A DNA stretch of 36,588 nt from a virus, in IMG/VR virus record IMGVR_UViG_3300023108_000074, positions 1 through 36,588 of that record. One strand, 5' to 3'. A program made the translations under genes and the position numbers. A model generated the notes under the pieces. The model was not told where the DNA came from. It worked only from the letters and a program-made list of their open reading frames with translations, and did no database searches. Shown one piece after another: positions 27,202-34,800 of the stretch (position 1 is the stretch's first letter; each line of letters begins with the position of its first letter).

Positions 27202-28948
27202 TCGTTTGAGTCGTTTCTGCTCCAGGTGCAGGAGCAGCACCTAGGTCGGCACCTGTATTAGTATCTGGTGGAGTAGCATCACCGCCTTCAATGCCTCCTA
27301 AATCGCCCTCTAAGCCTGTTTCCAAGCCTCCAACGTCTCCGGCCATTCCGGCAGAGCTTATTCCTGCGCCTCTCATCTCTCCTGCTGGATCGACGTCTAC
27401 TTGTATAATATCTTCGTTTTCCTCTTTCCATAAGCGTTCGTTTTCTTTGATTTCTTCATCACTAAGACCTAAGAATCTTTTCAGTGCAAATCTGTTCGAA
27501 ACAAATGGTATAGCAGTCATCTGTCCAAATGTATTGATTCTATTATTATCTAGTTCTGCTTGTCTGTATGCTGCAAAGTTTTGCGGAGGTGTTAGTTTTA
27601 AATCAAACATTGCAAAGTCAATGTTTGCACCTTTTGAATGCAAATATAGTTTGAATTCTCTGTTAAACACTTCTTCAAGCATAGATTGTAGGCGTTCACA
27701 GTAATTGTTGAATCTTAATTCTTGAATGTATGCTGTGCCTACTCGTCCATCATTATATTGCGATGCGCCGTCATCAGCGCCTGTGGGTAGATAAGAACTA
27801 GGTATGCGTAAACCACGCACCAACTTGTTAGTAAAATACCTAAGATCATCAATCTCTCCTAAGTTAGTGCCACCTGGTAGCGTTTCAACTTTTGATCCAC
27901 GCCCTTCAGCAGTTTGTGGAAAGAAGTAGTCTTCGTTGATTGACAGTGGGTTATAACTTGAGTCTATGACATTTGTGCCGCCACCTGTCTTGGATGGGAT
28001 GCGTCTTTGATGTATTTCCGTTTTTACACGCTCCACAAACTGCATAGCAAGGTGTGAAGGCATGTTGCCCACATCAACGTAGAATACTCTGCGCTCTGGC
28101 GCACGTTGGACACGATAGATAATAATCGCATCCTCAAGCAGTTCTTTCTGCTTGTAAACTTTGAAAATGCTTTCAAGTAAACTATTACCAAATGGGTAGT
28201 TTTGATCAAGTCCTTCGCTCATTGAAAGGTGAACAACATGCTCTGCATCAACAAACACTTCATTCTCGCCTTGCTCAAATCTTGTAGTGCCAGCAGTAGG
28301 AGTGCTGTTGCCTCCAGTGCCAAATTGGTTAGGCACTGATTGATAACCTGCTGTTCCGCCAGGACCGTAACTGTTGGTAACATTCAACGGTGTTGCTTCT
28401 AAGTTACCAAAACTAAAATTTAAATTTTTAATTGCATATTGTTCCGGACGCTTGCCTTCGCTTTCGTTGACAATAATTTTTGTAACTTGACTCGGATCAA
28501 CATGAAACCATTTTTGTGTTTCTGGATCACGGATAAAAAACTGATCGCCATACTTGAAAGAATTTCGCAATATGCGAAACATGCGTGTTTCAAATTGATT
28601 TAACTTGCACCATTGACGTAGATACTCGCCAATAATTTTTGTTTCAGATCCGGTTGCATCTTTCTTGAAATCCAATCTAAAATGTGTATCATTGCTTTTG
28701 TTTTTTTGTGTTGTAAATTCTGCAAGAATATCCAGTGCAGCATTTACTTCTGAATCACTGTCCATGGTGTTGTATTGATTATAACGTTCAATACGGTTTG
28801 GCGATCCAACATAAACATCAGGAAGGTGACTGCTGTAATTAGCCGAGGCTGGTCCGGGATTACCTACTCCGCGCTGACTGAACGGAGAATAGCCACCATT
28901 TGGATTATTTCCTGTTTTTACAGGTGTAAAATACTTTTTCCAGCTCAT
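27197..28948 (-). CDS. gp20: Portal vertex protein gp20
   Basis: A 583-residue protein (T4: 524) with the gp20 signatures: SPNRIERYNQYNTMDSDSEV near residue 52, then ALDILAEFTTQ, and RAPERRVFYVDVGNMP in the middle, followed by a FFPQTAEGRGSKVETLPGG block and DLRYFTNKLVRGLRIPSSYL. These are the regions used in cyanophage gp20 surveys. A Gly/Ala-rich, disordered tail of about 70 residues is extra. It forms the 12-fold portal ring through which DNA is packaged and ejected. Its ATG shares one base with the stop of the 719-residue gene (TAATG), with AGGAG 7 bases before. Confidence 0.96.
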   Translation of the reverse strand: MSWKKYFTPVKTGNNPNGGYSPFSQRGVGNPGPASANYSSHLPDVYVGSPNRIERYNQYNTMDSDSEVNAALDILAEFTTQKNKSNDTHFRLDFKKDATGSETKIIGEYLRQWCKLNQFETRMFRILRNSFKYGDQFFIRDPETQKWFHVDPSQVTKIIVNESEGKRPEQYAIKNLNFSFGNLEATPLNVTNSYGPGGTAGYQSVPNQFGTGGNSTPTAGTTRFEQGENEVFVDAEHVVHLSMSEGLDQNYPFGNSLLESIFKVYKQKELLEDAIIIYRVQRAPERRVFYVDVGNMPSHLAMQFVERVKTEIHQRRIPSKTGGGTNVIDSSYNPLSINEDYFFPQTAEGRGSKVETLPGGTNLGEIDDLRYFTNKLVRGLRIPSSYLPTGADDGASQYNDGRVGTAYIQELRFNNYCERLQSMLEEVFNREFKLYLHSKGANIDFAMFDLKLTPPQNFAAYRQAELDNNRINTFGQMTAIPFVSNRFALKRFLGLSDEEIKENERLWKEENEDIIQVDVDPAGEMRGAGISSAGMAGDVGGLETGLEGDLGGIEGGDATPPDTNTGADLGAAPAPGAETTQTI

Positions 28949-31107
28949 TATCCTACTCCTCTGTAAAGATTACCTTGCTGTGACCTAAGAGCAGCAAGTT
29001 GTCTCTTGTTTAAATTTTGGTCTGCCATTAGCAACGACACTATATCTGATAAAATTTGGTTTTGTTCAAGTGTAGGTCGCATTAAATCACTTATTTGTTG
29101 GTTTTGAGTTTCTATATTACTACTTATCTCGTCTCTATTAGATTCTTCTGTTTCTGGTGTTTCGCTTGTAGTAGACATAGTTTCAGCAGCATCTTTCAAA
29201 GCACTTGATATTTCGCCAGGTTCTGTATATAGGGGCTCTAGACCATGAAATTCTGGGTTTGTAAAGTAAGGACCATCTTTTATAGCACTTGTTATCTCAG
29301 CATTTGAAATTGCAGTATTCAATCGTAATTCTTCAGTTAAGCTGTCTATAATATTTTGGATTTCTTCAGGATCAATAAAGCCTTGTTCTATGCTTGCTTG
29401 ATCTCTTAGCATGTCTTCGTAACTGCCTATTCTGCCTCCTAGCCGGTTGATTTCTGCCTGGACACCAGCAAGATCTATGCCATCTGCAGCTTGTAGGTTT
29501 GATATTATATTAGCTTGTGATGCATTAATGTTATCGAGCTGTTGCACTACTTCTGCTGTTTGTTCTGCGTTCAATAGTTCAGCTTCACTTGCGTTAAGTT
29601 TTTCTAATACAGTTATCAACTCCTGTTGGCTACTATTAGCTATGCCTTCTGCACCTCCAGCAGCAATTGCAGCTATTTCAGATGGAGTTAACAATCCTCC
29701 TTCTATAGATACGTTTTTGAATATTGCATTTGCATATGCTGCGTCATTGTATATTGCAGAACTAACATCTAAAATACTGCCTACTGTATTGGCAATCGTA
29801 TTTCCTATTTCTTCGCCGCCTGGCAGGTTTGCACTGACCGTGTTTAATGCTTCTGTTAATACTTGTTCTAGCGCAGGCAATCCAGCACCTTGGGCTTCTT
29901 TGACCAATTCTCGTAGCTCTGTTTGCAAACCTATTGTTGTCTGAATAGAATTGTTTGCATCATCTGCTACCCGATCTAATTGCATATCCTCTATTTGACT
30001 TAACAAATATTCTATAGCAGGATCTGAGGTATCAACGCCAAGCTGCTCCATGGTTGCTGTTATCCTGTTACGGAAGGCAAGATTTTCCTCAAGAGCCTGC
30101 GCTGATACATCTGCTATTGGGCCTGCGACTCCTCTAAGTTGTGCTTGAAGTGCAAAATCTCGTTCTGTTGTTCTAGCTGTTAACTGACCCATTGCCCTTG
30201 ATATATCGCCTGTCGAGGCAGTGCCAGCTTTAATTTCATCTGCAAGTGCTTGCATTGTTCCAAACTCATCGCCTAATGCTGCCGCCAATGCTTTTGTTGT
30301 TTCGTCAGTTGGAGTGCCCCTTACAACTAAATCAGTTAACAAGTTGCCAAAATTCTGTCCAAGATTATCATCTAAGGCGCCAGCAGCCTCAACTAGTTGC
30401 TTTTGTGCTTCGGTTCCAGCAGTGATACCAAACGCTTGAATATCTCCTTGGCGATTTCGTGTAATTTGAGCTTCAAGCAGTGAGTCTCTACTTTCGCCAG
30501 TTAGTTGAGCAATTGTATCTATACCCACTACCATTTGTTCAAAAGCTGCAAGTTGCGTAGCATCGTTCAGTGCTTGGCGTGGATCAACTTTGTTAATCTC
30601 CGAAAATGCAAGCAAAGATTCGTTGATATCAGAAACTGACAATCCTAATCTTCTTAGATTGCGTCCTACATCACTGTCAACTGATAGAACTTTATTAGCA
30701 ACTTCTCTAAATGCTGTGATACTTTGATCAACTGTTCCGCCAAATGCTGCTAATCCGATATTGTTTTTTTGGAAAAGCTCTATCATTTCTTCAACAGTGA
30801 TACCTAGATCAGCAGCAGCACTTTTTATTTCGGTCATTTCTGCGCCAAATGTTGCACCAATGCCCGATAGAGTTTGATATTCAGCTAAATTAGCTTCTGC
30901 AAACTGTGTTAAACCTTGTATTGCACCTCCCAATTCTTTTAGTAATGGAGTATTGATGCTCAATGCTTTAGAATATGATGATAAATCTTGACTACCAGAT
31001 AACAATTCTCCTGATAACCCAACAGCAGATTTTCCAAGGTCACCAAAAGCTCCGGCAACTAATCTACTTACATCACCTAATATACCTGTTGCATTTTCTT
31101 CAGCCAA
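28948..31107 (-). CDS. Probable tail tape-measure-like protein, 719 aa
   Basis: A 719-residue, mainly helical protein rich in Ala, Gln, Leu and Glu. A Gly-rich N-terminus (GILGDVSRLVAGAFGDLGKS) is followed by long helices and a final MADQNLNKRQLAALRSQQ helix like those closing tape-measure proteins. The start is TTG at 31105-31107: GAGG lies 8 bases before it, and no ATG with a ribosome site is near. T4 gp29, the known tape measure, has 590 residues. Divergent gp26/gp51-like genes beside it also fit tail assembly. I see no enzymatic motif. Another virion protein cannot be excluded; the assignment rests on length, composition and neighbours. Confidence 0.55.
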   Translation of the reverse strand: MAEENATGILGDVSRLVAGAFGDLGKSAVGLSGELLSGSQDLSSYSKALSINTPLLKELGGAIQGLTQFAEANLAEYQTLSGIGATFGAEMTEIKSAAADLGITVEEMIELFQKNNIGLAAFGGTVDQSITAFREVANKVLSVDSDVGRNLRRLGLSVSDINESLLAFSEINKVDPRQALNDATQLAAFEQMVVGIDTIAQLTGESRDSLLEAQITRNRQGDIQAFGITAGTEAQKQLVEAAGALDDNLGQNFGNLLTDLVVRGTPTDETTKALAAALGDEFGTMQALADEIKAGTASTGDISRAMGQLTARTTERDFALQAQLRGVAGPIADVSAQALEENLAFRNRITATMEQLGVDTSDPAIEYLLSQIEDMQLDRVADDANNSIQTTIGLQTELRELVKEAQGAGLPALEQVLTEALNTVSANLPGGEEIGNTIANTVGSILDVSSAIYNDAAYANAIFKNVSIEGGLLTPSEIAAIAAGGAEGIANSSQQELITVLEKLNASEAELLNAEQTAEVVQQLDNINASQANIISNLQAADGIDLAGVQAEINRLGGRIGSYEDMLRDQASIEQGFIDPEEIQNIIDSLTEELRLNTAISNAEITSAIKDGPYFTNPEFHGLEPLYTEPGEISSALKDAAETMSTTSETPETEESNRDEISSNIETQNQQISDLMRPTLEQNQILSDIVSLLMADQNLNKRQLAALRSQQGNLYRGVG

Positions 31108-31133
31108 AACTTAATCCTCTTGCTTTTTTTGCC

Positions 31134-31141
31134 CATAAATA
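31134..31141 (+). promoter_or_regulatory. Late promoter box CATAAATA for the gp26/gp51-like genes
   Basis: The plus strand reads CATAAATA about 34 bases before the gp26-like ATG. It matches the NATAAATA late motif and is the only such box I find driving plus-strand genes. Confidence 0.65.
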
Positions 31142-31153
31142 TGGATATATAAC

Positions 31154-31161
31154 TATTTACC
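31154..31161 (-). promoter_or_regulatory. Weak late-promoter-like box GGTAAATA for the tape-measure/portal genes
   Basis: The minus strand reads GGTAAATA 46 bases before the TTG start of the 719-residue gene. It differs from TATAAATA at two bases. It faces away from the plus-strand box at 31134-31141, so the start regions of the two divergent promoters overlap. Confidence 0.4.
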
Positions 31162-31175
31162 TATAGGATGCTCTC

Positions 31176-32012
31176 ATGGAAAACGAAATTAGTCCTCTCA
31201 AAAAATATAGAAGACAACCTAAAATTTATGCAAATTTACCCAGTGGTGGTCGATACTATAACGATAACATTGTTGCCAACCAAGCATACACAGAAATGCC
31301 TGTGTTCAGTATGACAGCAAATGACGAAATACTTTTCAAAACTCCAGATGCACTGATCAACGGACAAGCGACTGCACAAAACATTAGAAGTTGTATACCT
31401 GGTATATTAGATCCTATGCAACTGGTCACACTAGACATAGACTATATCTTACTTGCAATTAGAATGGCATCCTATGGACCAAACCTAACTGTTAATGCAC
31501 CTTGTTCTCATTGCAAAGAAGAAAATCAATATGATATTGAAATACAGGGCTTGTTAGATTATTTTTCAAATTTGATCTATGAAGATCAAATTGTTATCAA
31601 CGGATTTACTTTTACATTACGTCCTTTAACTTACAAACAGTATACAGAATTCCAGCAACAGAACATTGCACTTGCTAGAGCTATTCAAATTCAAGCAGTT
31701 AAAATGGAAGAAGAAGATAGAAAAAAATTTACAAACGATACACTTTTGCAAATTGCAACTATCGGTGTTCAAGCAGTGTTACAAATGATATACAGCATTA
31801 CAGTAGATGGAGTTGAAGAAACCAATAAACAAGAAATCAAAGAATTTTTAGACGACAACGATATTTCAATGTTTAACAAAATAAAACAACATGTCGAATC
31901 TCAAGTTGCCAATTGGCGTATTCCAAATCAACAGGTTATGTGTGAGCATTGTAGTAAAGAAAATTCAGTTGCAGTAAGGGTGGACCAAACAGATTTTTTC
32001 GTCAAAGGCTAG
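31176..32012 (+). CDS. gp26: Baseplate hub assembly protein, gp26-like, with two CxxC pairs
   Basis: A 278-residue protein of the T4 baseplate (gp26-type) family, larger than T4 gp26 (208). The N-terminus (LPSGGRYY near residue 21) and the MPVFSMTANDEILFKTPDAL stretch (41-60) are the family hallmarks. Cys pairs at 110/113 (CSHC) and 256/259 (CEHC) look like a split zinc knuckle. A FxLRPLTYKQYxE motif lies near 147-158. It acts in building the baseplate hub, possibly as a tape-measure chaperone by position. AGGA is 7 bases before the ATG. Its TAG stop overlaps the GTG of the next gene. Confidence 0.85.
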   Translation: MENEISPLKKYRRQPKIYANLPSGGRYYNDNIVANQAYTEMPVFSMTANDEILFKTPDALINGQATAQNIRSCIPGILDPMQLVTLDIDYILLAIRMASYGPNLTVNAPCSHCKEENQYDIEIQGLLDYFSNLIYEDQIVINGFTFTLRPLTYKQYTEFQQQNIALARAIQIQAVKMEEEDRKKFTNDTLLQIATIGVQAVLQMIYSITVDGVEETNKQEIKEFLDDNDISMFNKIKQHVESQVANWRIPNQQVMCEHCSKENSVAVRVDQTDFFVKG

Positions 32013-32233
32013 TGTCTCTTGACGATAACGAGATTAAGACACTAGCCGATGACTTTGAAAATGAAATAAAAGGTATCAAGGATACGGCTTACAGAGTGTC
32101 TTGGCACATGCGTGGCGGCGTTAGCGTAGAACAGTTTCTATACGAAATGGATATAGAAGATCGAGAAATTATTCAAAAAATAATCAAAGAAAATATTGAA
32201 AATACCAAAACAGCCAGAATGCCGTTGGTTTAA
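32012..32233 (+). CDS. gp51: Baseplate hub assembly protein, gp51-like, 73 aa
   Basis: A 73-residue protein with a GTG start whose G is the last base of the gp26-like stop (TAGTG), so translation is coupled. The core RVSWHMRGGVSVEQFLYEM, followed by DREIIQKIIKENIENTKTARMP, fits the small gp51-type proteins that follow gp26 in marine T4-like phages. In T4 gp51 is needed for hub assembly but is not in the virion. The stop codon overlaps that of the convergent gene on the other strand. Confidence 0.7.
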   Translation: MSLDDNEIKTLADDFENEIKGIKDTAYRVSWHMRGGVSVEQFLYEMDIEDREIIQKIIKENIENTKTARMPLV

Positions 32234-33618
32234 GAAACTTCAGGATCAGCTGTAGCAGTTTGTGGCTCTATGCCATCTTTTTCGTTTGCTTCCGATCCAA
32301 GATCTATTTCGCCAGGTTGTTCATTGTCAGTGTTTTGAGTAAAGGTAATGTTGAACATTTCAGAAAATTTAGATTGCATTAATCTTCTGCGATCTCCAAC
32401 TGCTATAAACGGAACTGCCATAACTTTTTGTGGAGGATAAATTACATTTTGGAAAGCTAATTTAGCCCATTCGGTGCTGGCATATATTTGAGGATTTTTT
32501 TGATCTTTGCTTGCAGAATATTCCCAGCCGCCGTCTCTAAGCAGTTGATCAAATCCCAAATCAAACTCTCCTAACGCACCACTTAACGAATTTAAGGCAA
32601 GTCCTGTAACTCCCGCAATACCGCCTGTGATTGCACGGGCAATTATATTGTCTAGGAAGCCGGCTATCCATTCTGCAAGTATACGCTGATTTGCAGGTCT
32701 TGTAAGCCACCATTGAACTAAAAAGAATGCTGTCTCTCTTGCTGCCAGCATGGCTATTGCTCCAGGTAATCCAACACCGGTTCCTGCCATCACGCCTGCC
32801 CAAACATTAGAAATAGTCCTTGCCATGGTTAAGAACATGCGTATTCTTCTTACGCCTTTGAACATGGTCAAGCAAAGTGCGGATATCTGTGCTCCAAGTG
32901 CTGCTTGACTAGACAATATCAAATCATCTACTTCTTCTTGTGTAAGGTCGCCTTGTGCTTGTAAATCTTGCCAATAAGCACAGTTTGCAACATGAGAATG
33001 AAGCAGTGCTGTAGACCAGCCAGCAATCTCAAAAATACTCAATGCTAACTTCATCAAAGGATTGGTTAAAATAAATTTTGCAGTGCTATTTTTTTCTAAA
33101 AAATCGCCTAGTGTAGAACCAGATGCTCTATAACCTTCCATAAATCTGCTGCCAGCACCTAACTGTCTGTCTGCAACATTGTCTAATAATGTTTGTCTTA
33201 CAGGTTTTGAACCTCTGTTAAAGTCTTCTATAAATTCTGTTGCTGCTTTTTCGTCTGGAAATTTAAAAGCGTGTGAACCGATTTTAACCAAAAAGCCTTT
33301 TTCTTTGCTTCCTGACCACATTTTTGCATTTGCATCAAGGTTTACGTTGCCAGTCCTAGCATTATCGTAATCAGCAGCATTTCCTTGATTGCCAAACTTG
33401 GTTCCTAACTCGCTCCACATGGCGTTTAATTGTTTAACTTCATCCTTAAACGCCATCCTTCCAGGAGAGCCGTCAGGTTTGACCCTCTGCCACATTTGTC
33501 CTTTGAATTCAAACGTGTCATCGCCTAGAATATACTGCAAGCCTTTAGGAGGTGTATCTGCCTCAGCTTCGTTTATTATTACTTTATCATATGAAATTAC
33601 TTCTAGAAGTTTCACCAT
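32230..33618 (-). CDS. Large protein with hydrophobic helices, probable virion component, 462 aa
   Basis: I start at the ATG 33616-33618 because a perfect late box TATAAATA at 33648-33655 would begin transcription about 23 bases before it; an upstream in-frame ATG at 33705 lies before that promoter. The start has a poor Shine-Dalgarno. The N-terminal third is polar (DDTFEFKGQMWQRVKPDG). Residues ~180-345 hold four hydrophobic helices (for example MKLALSIFEIAGWSTALL and VWAGVMAGTGVGLPGAIAML). The C-terminus is acidic. I do not recognise the family. Hydrophobic helices in a late gene suggest a membrane-active or ejected virion protein; that is inference. It converges on the gp51-like gene with overlapping stops. 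Confidence 0.75.
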   Translation of the reverse strand: MVKLLEVISYDKVIINEAEADTPPKGLQYILGDDTFEFKGQMWQRVKPDGSPGRMAFKDEVKQLNAMWSELGTKFGNQGNAADYDNARTGNVNLDANAKMWSGSKEKGFLVKIGSHAFKFPDEKAATEFIEDFNRGSKPVRQTLLDNVADRQLGAGSRFMEGYRASGSTLGDFLEKNSTAKFILTNPLMKLALSIFEIAGWSTALLHSHVANCAYWQDLQAQGDLTQEEVDDLILSSQAALGAQISALCLTMFKGVRRIRMFLTMARTISNVWAGVMAGTGVGLPGAIAMLAARETAFFLVQWWLTRPANQRILAEWIAGFLDNIIARAITGGIAGVTGLALNSLSGALGEFDLGFDQLLRDGGWEYSASKDQKNPQIYASTEWAKLAFQNVIYPPQKVMAVPFIAVGDRRRLMQSKFSEMFNITFTQNTDNEQPGEIDLGSEANEKDGIEPQTATADPEVS

Positions 33619-33647
33619 GTATGTAGTTATCCAATTAATTGATAATG

Positions 33648-33655
33648 TATTTATA
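33648..33655 (-). promoter_or_regulatory. Late promoter box TATAAATA for the 462-aa gene
   Basis: The minus strand carries an exact T4 late box TATAAATA, 30 bases before the chosen ATG. It lies inside a longer open frame, which is why I treat the upstream in-frame codons as non-coding. Confidence 0.7.
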
Positions 33656-33663
33656 TACATTTG

Positions 33664-33682
33664 AGTTGAACTACGTTCAACT
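33664..33682. repeat. Perfect inverted repeat just upstream of a late promoter
   Basis: AGTTGAAC (33664-33671) and GTTCAACT (33675-33682) form 8-base arms around a 3-base centre, 9 bases upstream of the TATAAATA box. It has no T tail, so it is not an obvious terminator; a protein-binding site or RNA hairpin is possible. Confidence 0.6.
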
Positions 33683-33730
33683 GTGTTTTCGTTTGCACTC
33701 AACACAATTATAATTTCTTAATTGATAATG

Positions 33731-33763
33731 AGAAATGCAATACAACGAAGTGGTATTGCTTTT
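33731..33763. terminator. Terminator-like hairpin at the 3' side of the second candidate RNA
   Basis: GCAATAC (33737-33743) pairs with GTATTGC (33753-33759). The minus strand is preceded by AAAA and followed by ATTTCT. On the plus strand the tail is TTTTAG, so it may work in both directions. It marks a likely 3' end for the minus-strand RNA upstream. Confidence 0.5.
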
Positions 33764-34095
33764 AGTATCATTCAGATTGTGAAGTCATAATTCGCCCGTT
33801 GCCGGGCGAAGGTAGCTTTTGAGCTTCATTCGAGTCGCTTCAGCCATCTTGTTAAAAGAGATTCAACTTTCGTTGTCGGAGGCGGTTGACCTGTATCCCC
33901 CTACTCTAGCTTCGTCATATCAACGGAAGGCAGTTATTCCCTAACAAGCGAAAACACTTACCCTTGGGTTGCTTTTTCTCAGAGCCCATTCCTTTAAAGC
34001 CTATCGTATACTTCTTCACGCGAGCATTCCACGCCACCGGCCACGAGCATTACCTCGGCTGGATCTTGGAGTTTAATTAGAGCTCGTTATATAGC
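33737..34095 (-). ncRNA. Candidate structured non-coding RNA, ~360 nt
   Basis: No gene fits this stretch, which is visibly richer in G and C than its flanks. Read on the minus strand it contains a perfect 8-bp hairpin with a GCAA tetraloop (33791-33810), a CAAC/GUUG hairpin with a GAAA tetraloop (33864-33875), GUUA/UAAC (33933-33945), AAGUG/CGCUU using a G-U pair (33946-33959), and CGAG/CUCG (34044-34057). GNRA loops and the wobble pair point to the minus strand. It follows a GIY-YIG gene. I find no tmRNA, RNase P, SRP or tRNA signature. A ribozyme (for example a group I intron) or a regulatory RNA is possible. Confidence 0.6.
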
Positions 34096-34521
34096 CTATT
34101 TGTGTTCTAGTAGTGCCTGGCGTAGTTTGTTTGATCCACCAACTCTTACATTGATGATTCCGTTGTAGTATTCGTCTGTTTCCAATACTCGCCTGTCAAA
34201 CTGTTCTCGTGCTTCAATGTAACTCATTTCTGCTCTGCTTTGGCAGAAGTAAAGTATTTCACGAGTAAAGTTTTTTTCGCCTAGTGTTTTTACATCTTCG
34301 TTCAGTCTATCTGAACTTCCCCAGTATTCACGCCAATCGCTTTCTTTGTAGCCTCGACGTTTGTTCTTTTTGCCTTTTAAAGGTGGCTTGGTTGTTTTAA
34401 ACTTTGCTAATTTTTTGCCTACATACTTTTGTTGTGTTTTTAAGTTGGTAATAAGGTATACAAAGCCTTCATATTTATCGTCAATCTTGTCAACTTTTTC
34501 ACCATTATATGTCCAACTCAT
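34096..34521 (-). CDS. GIY-YIG family endonuclease, 141 aa
   Basis: A 141-residue protein with GIY-YIG order: FVYLITN (residues 20-26, for GIY), KYVGKK (32-37, for YIG), YWGSSDRLNEDVKTLGEKNF (67-86), then the candidate metal-binding Glu103 in SYIEAREQF and the YYNGI motif (118-122). It has a basic loop (KGKKNKRRGYK, 49-59) suited to DNA binding. No C-terminal homing domain is present, so it is either a free-standing nuclease or a minimal homing enzyme. It starts 3 bases after the 91-residue gene with no good Shine-Dalgarno, suggesting coupled translation from the gp46 operon. A candidate structured RNA follows. Confidence 0.8.
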   Translation of the reverse strand: MSWTYNGEKVDKIDDKYEGFVYLITNLKTQQKYVGKKLAKFKTTKPPLKGKKNKRRGYKESDWREYWGSSDRLNEDVKTLGEKNFTREILYFCQSRAEMSYIEAREQFDRRVLETDEYYNGIINVRVGGSNKLRQALLEHK

Positions 34522-34524
34522 ACT

Positions 34525-34800
34525 TTATGTATTATTTCTTTTGGCTGCCTTTACCTCTTTTGATTTCTGTGCCTTTGCTTTGTTGCTTGCCCATTTACCA
34601 GATGCTCTAACCTGTTCTAAAACTACCAGGTAATGGTCTTGTATTTCGTCTTGCCTTTGTTTTGCTAGCCTCATAAGATTACGCAATGTGCGTCTTGCGT
34701 TCCGTTTTGTTCTATCACTTGGTCCTTGTTCAAACTTTTCGTTTGCTGCAAAATATTCCAAGTATGCCTTTACCAGTTTATCATGTGTGTCATCTGTCAT
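34525..34800 (-). CDS. Small basic helical protein, 91 aa
   Basis: A 91-residue protein starting MTDDTHDKLVKAYLEYFAAN. The middle is Arg/Lys-rich (DRTKRNARRTLRNLMRLAKQ), followed by DEIQDHYLVVLEQVRASGKW and a Lys/Ala tail. Proteins like it sit beside gp46 in marine T4-like phages, but no function is known to me. Charge suggests nucleic acid binding. Its ATG overlaps the gp46 stop (ATGA), so the two are co-translated, which places it with recombination/replication functions. Confidence 0.75.
   Translation of the reverse strand: MTDDTHDKLVKAYLEYFAANEKFEQGPSDRTKRNARRTLRNLMRLAKQRQDEIQDHYLVVLEQVRASGKWASNKAKAQKSKEVKAAKRNNT

Noticed and set aside
33664-33705. A tmRNA-like tag (reading ANENTVERSS after GTGCAAACGAAAAC) on the minus strand
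   Set aside because: There is no ALAA-type ending followed by a stop, no tRNA-like ends, no conserved TTCGAC box and no CCA-type terminus; the resemblance seems accidental.
33990-34080. A short minus-strand frame reading ALIKLQDPAEVMLVAGG
   Set aside because: It is about 30 codons, begins after an in-frame stop without a ribosome site and coincides with pairing segments of the candidate RNA; a decayed gene cannot be fully excluded.
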